Below are positions 44,617 to 52,562 of a DNA stretch of 64,000 bases, piece after piece. The position numbers were made by a program, and so were the translations under genes. Each line of letters starts with the position of its first letter. Position 1 is the stretch's first letter. The stretch lies in contig NZ_JAPELX010000001.1 in NCBI RefSeq assembly GCF_026343335.1, positions 8,804,001 to 8,868,000 of the forward strand, read 5' to 3'. Below the pieces are notes generated by a model. The model made no database searches. It was not told the DNA's origin and saw nothing but the letters and a program-made list of their open reading frames with translations. Source of the stretch: Streptomyces sp. NBC_00078 (GTDB lineage: Bacteria; Actinomycetota; Actinomycetes; Streptomycetales; Streptomycetaceae).

Positions 44617-45312
44617 ATGCGCGTTCACAAGCTCACCTTCGCCGCCCTGACAGTCGCTGCCGGTCTCTCCCTCACGGCCTGCCAGAACGACGACGCCGGC
44701 ACGGGACACAGCGGCCCGTCGTCCGCGGCGACCGTGTCCTCAGGGGCCACCGCGTCGTCCTCGGACGGTGGTTCGGGCTCGGGCAGTTCGGGCCAGGGCG
44801 GCGCGAAGAACTCCGCCGGGGCGAGTTCCGGCGCAACCAGCTCCGGCGGGACGGGTGCGGCCCCCAAAACCGGCTCCGAGGCGCACGCCAAGGCCGGCAG
44901 GTGCCGCACCGGCCAGCTGGAGATCACGGCGAAGGACAGCACCATCGACGGTGACCCCGACGCTACCGTCGTGGTCGAGCTGACCAACCACAGCGGCGGG
45001 GACTGCACTCTCTCCGGGTACGCGGGCGTCGACCTGAAGACCAGCGCGGGAGTGCTGTCCGCGAAGCGCACCGGCCAGCAGGCCGACTCGGCCGTCCTCA
45101 GGAACGGGAAGTCGACGTACTTCCCCATCAACTACCCGTTCAACAAGTCGGGCGGCTCCGGTGTCCGTGTCACCGGGCTGGTGGTGACCCCGCCGAACGA
45201 AACGAAGTCGGTCACCCTCAACTGGCCGGGCGCCGCCACGCTGCCCGTCACGGACGGCTCCGGCTCCCCGGTGAAGGTCGGCCCGGTCGGAAGCGCCGGT
45301 CAGGGCGGCTGA
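44617..45312 (+). CDS. DUF4232 family secreted lipoprotein
   Basis: 231 aa. The signal peptide ends in the lipobox LSLTAC, so the protein should be anchored to the outer face of the membrane. A long Ser/Gly/Ala-rich low-complexity linker (about 25-92) precedes a DUF4232 domain (about 95-215), recognisable from CRTGQLEITAK, VVVELTNHSGGDCTLSGYAGVDL and the closing VTLNWPGAATLPV. Two Cys in the domain (CRTG and DCTL) probably form a disulfide. DUF4232 proteins are abundant in Streptomyces and have no established function. Confidence 0.9.
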   Translation: MRVHKLTFAALTVAAGLSLTACQNDDAGTGHSGPSSAATVSSGATASSSDGGSGSGSSGQGGAKNSAGASSGATSSGGTGAAPKTGSEAHAKAGRCRTGQLEITAKDSTIDGDPDATVVVELTNHSGGDCTLSGYAGVDLKTSAGVLSAKRTGQQADSAVLRNGKSTYFPINYPFNKSGGSGVRVTGLVVTPPNETKSVTLNWPGAATLPVTDGSGSPVKVGPVGSAGQGG

Positions 45313-45351
45313 ACGGCTCGGAGAGCATCCGCAGGCTGTACGCGACGTTGT

Positions 45352-45687
45352 CGTAAGGTCGTGGCCGGACTGCGCCACGCCACGGGCCTGGACCCGCACT
45401 ACCGGCGCCTGCACGACCTGGTCGCCTCCCTGAACGAGGAGAGCGAGGCGTTCGCCGCCCTGTGGTCCTCGCACGCCGTCCACGGCAAGAGCCGTGACGC
45501 CAAGGACCTCCTCCACCCCGACGTCGGGCCTCTCGCCCTGACCTACCAGACTTTCGACGTCCGCGGAGCGCCGGGCCAGCAGCTGGTGATCTACCACGCC
45601 GAACCGTTCAGCCCCAGCGGTCAGGCACTGTCTCTGCTCGGCAGCCTCCACGCCACACACCGCCGGCAATCCGCCACGGAGCAGTAG
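45352..45687 (+). pseudogene. C-terminal fragment of an XRE/MmyB-type regulator
   Basis: The preserved text (VVAGLRHATGLDPHYRRLHDLVASLNEESEAFAALWSSHAVHGK...TYQTFDVRGAPGQQLVIYHAEP) is the MmyB-like ligand-binding domain found at the C-terminus of Streptomyces XRE regulators. The N-terminal helix-turn-helix and about half of the protein are missing upstream, where the lipoprotein gene ends at 45312. A GTG at 45361 could allow translation of a 108-aa piece, which would lack DNA binding. Confidence 0.75.
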
Positions 45688-45802
45688 CCCCCCGGCATGC
45701 CGGCGCACCCCGCCCGCGGGCGGGAGCGCCTGCGCCAGGGCGCGGCCCGTGGCGGGGACTGAGGAGTCCACCCCCGGCATCCAGCTGGGCACTACCCCCA
45801 AG

Positions 45803-45822
45803 CCCGGCCCTTCAGGGCCGGG
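45803..45822. terminator. Bidirectional terminator
   Basis: Perfect 8-bp arms CCCGGCCC and GGGCCGGG with a TTCA tetraloop between convergent genes. Confidence 0.8.
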
Positions 45823-45862
45823 TCAGGCTGACGGCTTCGTCACTGCGCAGACCGTGGCCGCC

Positions 45863-46276
45863 TCAGGCGAAGTCTGCTGCGGTGATGCCGTCGGGATGTC
45901 CGGACGGCCACTCCACCAACTCGATCCGGTAACCATCCGGGTCCGTGAGCCACGACGTCTTCGGGCCGTGAGGGCCGCCCGGGTACTGGAGGGGTTCGGG
46001 CCTCAGGCCGGCTTCGGTCAGCGTCTCCAGGGTGGTGGCGAGCCTCTCCACCTGGATCGCGAGGTGGTCGAAACCGCTGCCCACGTCGACTGGTGCGTCG
46101 CCGGGGCGGTGGACCAGTTCGAGCGAGGCCGCCGGTTCGTCGGGGAACTTGAGGATCACAAGGTGAGCGCCGTCGCCGCTCTCGACCCTGCCCAGTTCGG
46201 CGTAGCCCAAGGCGGTGTAGAAACCGAGCGAGCGGTCCAGATCGGTGACGCGGTAGGAGACGAAGAGCGTCTTCAT
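45863..46276 (-). CDS. VOC/glyoxalase superfamily protein
   Basis: 137 aa, one full vicinal-oxygen-chelate domain made of two beta-alpha-beta-beta-beta modules. The first begins FVSYRVTDLDRSLGFYTALGYAE and the second FDHLAIQVERLATTLETLTEAG, ending SWLTDPDGYRIELVEW. The metal ligand Glu of the last strand (RIELVEW) and a His in DHLAI are retained, so a glyoxalase I-like or related lyase activity is possible. Its start overlaps the stop of the upstream DHFR-like gene by 4 bases. Confidence 0.88.
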   Translation of the reverse strand: MKTLFVSYRVTDLDRSLGFYTALGYAELGRVESGDGAHLVILKFPDEPAASLELVHRPGDAPVDVGSGFDHLAIQVERLATTLETLTEAGLRPEPLQYPGGPHGPKTSWLTDPDGYRIELVEWPSGHPDGITAADFA

Positions 46277-46857
46277 GCGGCTTCCTCGGGGCGATGCACC
46301 CGGTAACGGAGGTGCGTGACGTCTCGATCCTCGAGCCGTCGGACGAGGTCGAGTTCGATGTGATCGCCACCCACGTGGTCGAACAGCCGTCGGCCGTCCC
46401 CGAGGAGGACCGGAACCAGGTGGATCTCCATCTCGTCCAACTGCCCGGCCCGCAGAAGTGCTTGGGCCGCCCCGGCCCCGTGGACCATGACCGGCCGGTC
46501 CCCTGCGGCCGCGCGAGCCTGACGGGCGCAGTCCTCGACATCGGTGACGAAACGCGCGTGGCCGGGTGGCACGTCCTCGTCATCCACCTGGTGGGTGAGG
46601 ACGAAGATCGGCACGCCGTCGTGGTGGTCGCCCTGCCAACGCCCGGCGAGCTCGAATGTCCTACGGCCTGAGATCAGCGCGCCGGTCGCCAGCGCTTCGC
46701 GATAGACGTCGCCGCTCGGACCGTCGGACTCCCGGTCGTCGAGCCAGTTGAAGAGTCGTCCACCGTCGCGTCCGAGCTCCTGCCCCGGCCGATCGTCCGG
46801 TCCGGCGATATAACCATCGAGCGACATCGACATGTACAGCCGAATCGGATTGTTCAT
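46273..46857 (-). CDS. RibD-C/dihydrofolate reductase-like protein
   Basis: 194 aa from ATG 46857; an in-frame ATG four codons earlier is possible. The fold is that of the RibD C-terminal/DHFR-like family seen in stand-alone actinobacterial proteins (YwjB/YyaP-like): LYMSMSLDGYIAGPDDRPG, ALATGALISGRRTFELAGRW, VMVHGAGAAQALLRAGQLDEMEIHLVPVLLGDGRRLF. It should bind NADPH; the substrate is unknown. It is coupled to the VOC gene by an ATGA overlap. Confidence 0.88.
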   Translation of the reverse strand: MNNPIRLYMSMSLDGYIAGPDDRPGQELGRDGGRLFNWLDDRESDGPSGDVYREALATGALISGRRTFELAGRWQGDHHDGVPIFVLTHQVDDEDVPPGHARFVTDVEDCARQARAAAGDRPVMVHGAGAAQALLRAGQLDEMEIHLVPVLLGDGRRLFDHVGGDHIELDLVRRLEDRDVTHLRYRVHRPEEAA

Positions 46858-47123
46858 CCTGGCCTCCATCTCTCCTCCATGACACCGGGAGCCGGCGTTT
46901 CCTGATCCACCGACGGGGCGGCCTTGTCACAAGGGGGACTTCAGGCAACGGGCGAACTCATCGGTCCGCCGCGCGGGCCTGTTGCAGGGCTGGGGGCAGG
47001 AGTCATGATAAGTGGATCAATTGCGATCGTTCAGGCCGCGTGGCTCTCGGAGCGTTCGACGAGGTGGCCGCGCTCGAAGCGGGCTCCGGCACGGACCAGG
47101 GCGACGAGGTGGGGTGCGTTCAC

Positions 47124-47300
47124 GGCCTGCCAACGCTGCACGGGTCCGGGCCCGGCGCCGTCCGGTGGGTCGTCGAGCGGGCGAAGGCCTCGATCCACGG
47201 CTTGCGCCGTCCACGGATCCGCTGGGACATCCGCGGCGACATCCATGAAGCCTTCCTGAAGCTGGCGTGCTGTGTCATCACCTACCTGCGCGCGCTGAGT
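47124..47300 (+). pseudogene. IS5-family transposase remnant (C-terminal end)
   Basis: In the frame through 47157-47297 the text reads AVRWVVERAKASIHGLRRP and RIRWDIRGDIHEAFLKLACC, matching the C-terminus of IS5-family transposases (the VVER segment carries the last catalytic Glu). No upstream DDE portion or inverted repeats were found. It is a decayed fragment. Confidence 0.75.
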
Positions 47301-47393
47301 ATCGAGAGCGTCGGCCCCATACCCTGGTCATCGACCGGGACCTCACCCGTTCACGGGCCGGTGTCGCCGCCCGCCGCCTTCGGCTTGCCGCTG

Positions 47394-48029
47394 TCATCCC
47401 AGAGAGCGCCGAGCCCAGAACAGGACGTGGCCGTTGTCGCCCTCGGGCACGAACTCCTCGTGGACCACGTCAAAACCGGCCTGCGCGAGCCATGCGCGGT
47501 TCGTTTCGGCGTCGGCGTGACTCCACCACATCGCCGCCCCACCGCCGAGCCAGTTCTCATCGGTCCCGGTCCAAGCCCGATGCCCGGTGGTGCTCAGGAA
47601 CCAACCCCCAGGGCGCAACCAGGAAGCGACCTGCGTCAGCAGGGCCGGCTGTTCCTCCGCCGGAACATGGATCAGGGCATACAGGCAGACGACGGCGTCG
47701 AAGTTCCCTCGGGGAAGCTTCACGGTCGTGGCATCAGCCCGGATGAAATCGGCGCCCGGCACCAGCTTCCGGGCCCTGCGGATCTGGACCTCGCTGATGT
47801 CGACGCCCGTCACGCGGTGACCCGCCGCGATCAGGGAACGGGCTACGGGAACACCGTTGCCGCACCCGATGTCCAGGACAGCGGCTGCCTCAGGGAGCCG
47901 ACCGAGCAACTCCTCGATCCACGACCCGTACTTCGTCTCGCTGCCAAACGCCCGCTCATAGTGCTCCGAGAGCACGTCATACCCGCGCCGGAGACAATTC
48001 CTTCGGATCTCCAACGTCCACGCGCGCAC
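47394..48029 (-). CDS. Class I SAM-dependent methyltransferase
   Basis: 211 aa. Motif I is AAVLDIGCGNGVPVARSLIAAGHRVTGVDIS; motif II-III text is GNFDAVVCLYALIHVP and WLRPGGWFLSTTGH. The N-terminal segment YDVLSEHYERAFGSETKYGSWIEELL is typical of the family, so the true start could be slightly inside the drawn frame. The frame is intact to its stop. It sits among IS remnants, suggesting recent movement of the region. Substrate is unknown. Confidence 0.85.
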   Translation of the reverse strand: MRAWTLEIRRNCLRRGYDVLSEHYERAFGSETKYGSWIEELLGRLPEAAAVLDIGCGNGVPVARSLIAAGHRVTGVDISEVQIRRARKLVPGADFIRADATTVKLPRGNFDAVVCLYALIHVPAEEQPALLTQVASWLRPGGWFLSTTGHRAWTGTDENWLGGGAAMWWSHADAETNRAWLAQAGFDVVHEEFVPEGDNGHVLFWARRSLG

Positions 48030-48096
48030 GCTTCGGCGCGCCTGCCGGGAGCGCGACCGCTTTTCGCTCAGGTCCGTGGCCGAACCTCCGGGTGTG

Positions 48097-48303
48097 TCAA
48101 TTCAACCGCTGGTCTTGGTTGTTGAGTGTCAGTTGTCGCTCGGGGTAAGGCGGCCTTCGAAGGCGATCTGCAACGCGTGAGGGTGCTTTCCAGCGCATGG
48201 TCCACCTTTTGCGGCCCTTCCCTGGCGGGTTCAGGCTCATCAGCGCCATTTGGATGCACTTCAGTGCGGCGGCTTCGTTGGGGAAGTGTCCGCGGGCACG
48301 GAC
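48097..48303 (-). pseudogene. IS256-family transposase remnant (C-terminal end)
   Basis: The minus-strand frame reads RARGHFPNEAAALKCIQMAL then MSLNPPGKGRKRWTMRWKAP, the well-conserved C-terminus of IS256 (mutator) transposases, up to a stop at 48097. Everything upstream of about 48303 is replaced by an inverted repeat. Confidence 0.8.
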
Positions 48304-48305
48304 TG

Positions 48306-48361
48306 AACCGTTCCGGGTTCAGCAGGTCCATGCCGAACCCGGAACGGTTGTCAGAGCACTA
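48306..48361. repeat. 15-bp inverted repeat followed by an IS630-end-like 12-mer
   Basis: Arms AACCGTTCCGGGTTC (48306-48320) and GAACCCGGAACGGTT (48335-48349) are perfect with a 14-base loop. Directly after, GTCAGAGCACTA (48350-48361) is identical to the outer end plus TA of the IS630 element at 34067-34077. Confidence 0.7.
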
Positions 48362-48403
48362 GGAAGGACGCCCGTACACACCGCCGGGCCCAGGCCTACG
48401 GCG

Positions 48404-51394
48404 TCAACGGGAGTGGCCGAGTTGGGTGAGGGCCAGGTCGAGCATGTCGGCGAAGAAGCCGGCCGCGGTGGCGTCGATGCACAGCGGCGGCTTGATCTTG
48501 AGGATGTTGAGGTGGTCCCCGGTGGGCTGGACGATCACGCCGAGGTCGAGCATGCGGTCACAGAGTTCGGCGGTTTCTTCTGTGGCGGGTTCCAGGCTCG
48601 CGCGGTCCCGGACGAGTTCGACGCCGAGGTAGAGGCCCGAGCCGTGGACGGCGCCGATGATGCCGTAGCGGTCGGCCAGTGCCTCCAGCCGACTCTTCAG
48701 ATGGCCGCCGACGCGCGCCGCGTTGCCCTGGAGGTCTTCGTCGCGCAGGGCGTCCAGGACGGTGAGGCCCACGACGCTGGAGACGGGGCTGCCGCCGGTG
48801 GAGGAGAAGAAGTAGCCCTGGTCGCGATACCGGTCCGCGACCGCCTTGGACGTGATGACGGCGCCAAGGGGGTGTCCGTTGCCCATGGCCTTGGCGACAC
48901 AGACGATGTCGGGGACGACCTGCTGCTGCTCGAAGCCCCAGAACCAGTGTCCCAGGCGGCCGTATCCGACCTGGACCTCGTCGGCGACGGCCAGGCCGCC
49001 GTGACGCCGTACCGCCGCGTACACCTGGGCGAGATAGCCGTCGGGAAGAGCGACTCCTCCGGCGTTGCCGTAGAAGGTCTCGCCGATGAACGCTCCCACC
49101 GGGCGGCCGGCAGCGGCCAGTTCGTCGATCACCGCGACGGCCTCGGGTGCGTAACGCACGGCATCCGGCCCACGGTGGCGGCCGCGGTAGGAGTTGGGCG
49201 AGGCTACGGTGTGCACCCAACTCGGGCGCGTGGCCAGGGCGTTCGGGTTGTCCTGGAGCGAGGTGGAGACCGCGTCGGAGGCGTACGTCCAGCCGTGGTA
49301 CGCCTCGCGCAGCGCGACGACCTCGTGCCGGCCGGAGGCCCCGATGGCAAGGCGAAGGCCCAGATCCACCGCTTCCGAACCGGAGTTGACGAGGAACACC
49401 GTGTCCATAGGGTCGGGGAGGAGGGCGGCGAGGCGCTCGGTGAACTCCACCACGGAGGCGTAGTGGAACCGTGAGTTGGTGTTGAGCCGCCGCAACTGCC
49501 GGGAGACTGCCTGCTCGACGCGGGGGTGAGCGTGGCCCAACGGGGTGACGTTGTTGACGATGTCGAGGTACGACCGGCCGTCCGTGGACAGCAGATGGTG
49601 GCGCCAACCACGTTCAATACGCGGAGGGTTGGCGTAATAGTGTCCCTGCACGGTGGCGAACACGGCGTCGCGCCGGTCGAGCAGGCCCCCCTCGCCCTTA
49701 CGGTCGCTCTCGTGCGTACGGTCGGAGTCGGCCGGGAGGCCGAGGAGCGGGGCGGGGTCGGTGGTGAGCGCGAGCCAGCCGGCGGCGTACTCGGGACGGA
49801 CCAGGCGCGGGACAGCGGGGCCGTCGGCGTCGCGCAGCGCGACGTGGACCGAGGCACCGGAGCCGAGGTGGGCGATGCTTTCGCCCGCCCGCACCGTCGC
49901 ACTGGTGGTGACCAGGGGCTGGACCGCGCGGGGGAAGGACAGGCACAGCGTCTGCGTGCCGTACGTGAGTTCCACGTGGCCCGGTGCCGCAGCAAGGATC
50001 TTCCCCGCGGCGGGAACCTGGACCTTGGCATCCCGGCCGAGCCAGAGGTCGACTCCGGTGGGCACCGTGGCGGCGGACACCGTCGACAGCGGCGGTGTCC
50101 CAGTGAGTCGTGCATGGGCGTACCGGGTGGCGACGGCCGCCGCCCCGTCCGCGAGCGCGGAGGTGACCAGCCGGGCCTCCGTGCCGGCGTCCGTCCAGGC
50201 TCCTTGGTCCAAGGAATCGGCTTCGGTGGACAGGTCGAGGAGGGTGATGTCGTCGGCGACGAGGTCCCGCAGGAGAGGACGCACCGGGGCATCGGCCTGC
50301 GCCGTCCGAGCAGGCACACCGGCCATGCCGGTCGCGTCCCTGATGAGGCGGATCATCACCGGCAGGGGCAGGCAGGTGGCCTGTTCGAATATGCGCCATT
50401 CGCGGTCGAGCGCGGCCTTGGCGTAGGCGTTGTCCTCGTCGACGGCGGCCTGGTGCCGCCCGCTGGCCACCAGGACGGCGGCGCGCAGGACCACGATCGG
50501 CCACACCGCCTCGGCCTCCTCGGGGGAGAGCGGACGAACGGCGTGGAAGGCGCGGACGGCCGGCAGCACGTGGTGAGGCTCGATACCGTCGTGGTGGAGC
50601 ATCGAGGACAGCGACACGGCGAGTTCGCCTACCGCCCAGCTGTTGGTCACGTCACCGAAGTCGATGATCCCGTCCGCCATGGGGGGACGGCTGTCGGGGC
50701 AGCGGATCAGGTTGTCGTCGGTGAGGTCCAGGTGCACGGCCTGCACCGGCAGCGTGGCGGCGAGCTTGTGGACATGGGTCCAGGCCTCGGCGGTCGCGGT
50801 CCGGACGGCGGTACGCCGTTCGGGTTCGTCGATGTGCCCGGCGAGCTTGGCGACGACGCGATCGGCGTGCCGCGGGTCCCATTGGAGCACGCGGTCGAGG
50901 CCCGGGTGTCGGAAGTCGCGCAGGGCGGTGCTGACCTTTCCGACGATCGTGCCCATGCCCGCCAGGGTGCTGGGCGACAGGTGCCGGGATCCCGAGAGCG
51001 TGCCGCCTGGCAGGTAGTGCAGCAGGCGCGCGACGGCCGGACCGGTCTCGGTGTCCACCGTCGTGCACCACGGGGAGCCGTCGGGGCGGCGCAGGACCGT
51101 GGCGATGCGCAGTTCCGGGCGGGCCGAGGCGATCAGGTCGGCTGCCGCGTCCTGGGCTTCGATCTCCACCGTGCCGAAGGCGGGGTTGGCGATCTTCAGA
51201 ATCGTCGGGGGCGTCCCGTGGTCTGCGTGCAGCAGGAAGTTGGCGTCCTGCTGGCTGCCGATCGCCTGCGCGCGAGCGGTGATGCCGAGGTGTTCGGCAG
51301 CGATGAGCTCGGCCTCGGCCGGCGCCACGCGGGGTACGGGAAGGGCGTCCATGGTGAAGAAGTCGATCGTGCTGCGGTACTCGTCGGGAAGCAT
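48404..51394 (-). CDS. Trifunctional-looking protein: APH-like kinase, M23-like domain, class III aminotransferase
   Basis: 996 aa from the ATG preceded by GAGGAA. Residues about 30-330 are an APH/choline kinase-like domain (AVHLDLTDDNLIRC in place of HxDxxxxN, then IIDFGDVTNSW). Residues about 430-560 resemble an M23-peptidase/lipoyl-type beta-domain (VPAAGKILAAAPGHVELTYG ... VRAGESIAHLGSG). Residues about 590-996 are a class III PLP aminotransferase (NSGSEAVDLGLRLA, YHGWTYASDAVS, VADEVQVGYGRLG, and the PLP Lys in VCVAKAMGNGHPLGAV). The C-terminal part resembles phosphoethanolamine/phospho-hydroxylysine phospho-lyases. A chain that phosphorylates an amino alcohol and then eliminates phosphate is plausible. 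An Lrp regulator lies 59 bp upstream in the same direction. Confidence 0.88.
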   Translation of the reverse strand: MLPDEYRSTIDFFTMDALPVPRVAPAEAELIAAEHLGITARAQAIGSQQDANFLLHADHGTPPTILKIANPAFGTVEIEAQDAAADLIASARPELRIATVLRRPDGSPWCTTVDTETGPAVARLLHYLPGGTLSGSRHLSPSTLAGMGTIVGKVSTALRDFRHPGLDRVLQWDPRHADRVVAKLAGHIDEPERRTAVRTATAEAWTHVHKLAATLPVQAVHLDLTDDNLIRCPDSRPPMADGIIDFGDVTNSWAVGELAVSLSSMLHHDGIEPHHVLPAVRAFHAVRPLSPEEAEAVWPIVVLRAAVLVASGRHQAAVDEDNAYAKAALDREWRIFEQATCLPLPVMIRLIRDATGMAGVPARTAQADAPVRPLLRDLVADDITLLDLSTEADSLDQGAWTDAGTEARLVTSALADGAAAVATRYAHARLTGTPPLSTVSAATVPTGVDLWLGRDAKVQVPAAGKILAAAPGHVELTYGTQTLCLSFPRAVQPLVTTSATVRAGESIAHLGSGASVHVALRDADGPAVPRLVRPEYAAGWLALTTDPAPLLGLPADSDRTHESDRKGEGGLLDRRDAVFATVQGHYYANPPRIERGWRHHLLSTDGRSYLDIVNNVTPLGHAHPRVEQAVSRQLRRLNTNSRFHYASVVEFTERLAALLPDPMDTVFLVNSGSEAVDLGLRLAIGASGRHEVVALREAYHGWTYASDAVSTSLQDNPNALATRPSWVHTVASPNSYRGRHRGPDAVRYAPEAVAVIDELAAAGRPVGAFIGETFYGNAGGVALPDGYLAQVYAAVRRHGGLAVADEVQVGYGRLGHWFWGFEQQQVVPDIVCVAKAMGNGHPLGAVITSKAVADRYRDQGYFFSSTGGSPVSSVVGLTVLDALRDEDLQGNAARVGGHLKSRLEALADRYGIIGAVHGSGLYLGVELVRDRASLEPATEETAELCDRMLDLGVIVQPTGDHLNILKIKPPLCIDATAAGFFADMLDLALTQLGHSR

Positions 51395-51453
51395 GCGGGG
51401 TTCCTCGGCTGGTGCGGGCGAACAGGGCTCGGACGCTCGGATGCTCGGACGCC

Positions 51454-51894
51454 TCAGTCGACGTGCCACAGGAAACGGTGCGTGTGAATCGCGAAGTAGG
51501 GGAAGTTCTCCACGGACGCGACGCCCTCGACGGGCCGCACGACGTCGTTGATGAAGTCCAGAAGGTCCCGAGGCTGAGGGCACACCACCTCCGCGAACAG
51601 GTCGAAGCCGCCGGATGTCAGAACCGTGTACACGACTTCGTCGTGCCGGGACAGTTCGTCGGCGACCGCCCGGGGATCGCCGTCGACGCGCAAGCCCAGG
51701 AGGGCCATCGCCTGCTGGCCCATGGTGATCGGGTCGGTCACTCCGACGACCTGGACCGCCTTGGCGTCGATCAGCCGCTGCAGCCGGAGCCTCGCGGCCG
51801 AGGGCGACAACCCCACCTTCGGCCCCAGATCGGCGTAAGGGATCCGGCCGTCGACCTGCAGCTCCCGCAGGATGGCCCGGTCGATGTCGTCCAT
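51454..51894 (-). CDS. Lrp/AsnC-family transcriptional regulator
   Basis: 146 aa from ATG 51894. An N-terminal helix-turn-helix (IDRAILRELQVDGRIPYADLGPKVGLSPSAARLRLQRLIDA, about 4-43) precedes the RAM ligand-binding domain (about 65-140). It is upstream of and co-directional with the aminotransferase fusion. A near-perfect dyad sits 27 bases before its start, so it probably regulates itself and the enzyme gene in response to an amino acid or amine. Confidence 0.9.
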   Translation of the reverse strand: MDDIDRAILRELQVDGRIPYADLGPKVGLSPSAARLRLQRLIDAKAVQVVGVTDPITMGQQAMALLGLRVDGDPRAVADELSRHDEVVYTVLTSGGFDLFAEVVCPQPRDLLDFINDVVRPVEGVASVENFPYFAIHTHRFLWHVD

Positions 51895-51920
51895 GCGACA
51901 CCTCTCTCCTGCACGAACGG

Positions 51921-51953
51921 CAGGCATTGTGCTTGTTTCAAGCACAATGCCTG
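51921..51953. promoter_or_regulatory. Perfect 33-base dyad, probable Lrp operator
   Basis: Arms CAGGCATTGTGCTTG (51921-51935) and CAAGCACAATGCCTG (51939-51953) are perfect 15-base inverse copies around TTT. The dyad lies 27-59 bases before the Lrp start codon. It is less GC-rich than its surroundings and is not followed by a T-run, so an operator is more likely than a terminator. Confidence 0.8.
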
Positions 51954-52150
51954 ATCCGTACGCTCGATTCAAGTGTGGGGACGATGGAATCGAGCGAATG
52001 GAGTCTGCGGGTTCCTGTGAGCGCGCCGGAGTCCTGCCGTTGATACGGCGATGAGGCAACGGCAGTGCCGCACACCGAAGTGGGCGATTGCGGAACAATG
52101 AGGATCATCAGAAGGGCCCGCAACCGCCGGCCCCCCCGTGCCGGCGCCTG

Positions 52151-52204
52151 CATCTGCATCTGCATCTGCATCTGCATCTGTGTCTGCGTCTACGTCTACG
52201 TCTG
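52151..52204. repeat. CATCTG hexanucleotide array
   Basis: Five perfect CATCTG units (52151-52180) are followed by four variants (TGTCTG, CGTCTA twice, CGTCTG). All nine keep the TCT core, so the array expanded first and then diverged at one end. Confidence 0.9.
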
Positions 52205-52562
52205 CGGGGAGTGCCAGTGGTGTGGGCTACGGTCCTGATGTCCTTTGTGGACTGTCTTCGGCTCTCGCCTGGCCCCCAACAGCGGCCGGGCGAGAGCCAG
52301 ATGCTCGCTCCCCGGTGGTTCTCGGCACGGGAGCGGGCCCTGGCGGATGGAAGGCCGACACCAAGGGTGTCCTGCATCCGACATGAGGCGCTCGTCATCC
52401 GACGCGTTGCTGTGGCTTGCATCGCGACCCGCTCCACCGGCTGCGGCCTGGTGAAAGCCTTACGACTGCTTCTCCATCGTGCCTGTCTCGGCGTGACGAC
52501 TACCAGGAGGTGCCTGGCGGGCACCGTGGTCCAGCATGGGGATCGGGCGGTGCCCGGTCGGG

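Larger units (their letters stand above)
51895..52562. other. Intergenic region with operator, hexamer array and hairpin
   Basis: 668 bases. It holds the Lrp-type dyad (51921-51953), the CATCTG array (52151-52204) and an inverted repeat with arms GCTCTCGCC (52261-52269) and GGCGAGAGC (52289-52297). No gene is supported. Confidence 0.6.

Noticed and set aside
49526..51487. Plus-strand frame of about 650 codons opposite the aminotransferase fusion
   Set aside because: Composition is that of an antisense shadow, and no domain is recognisable.
52151..52204. CRISPR-like repetition
   Set aside because: Direct hexamers without spacers; it is a microsatellite.
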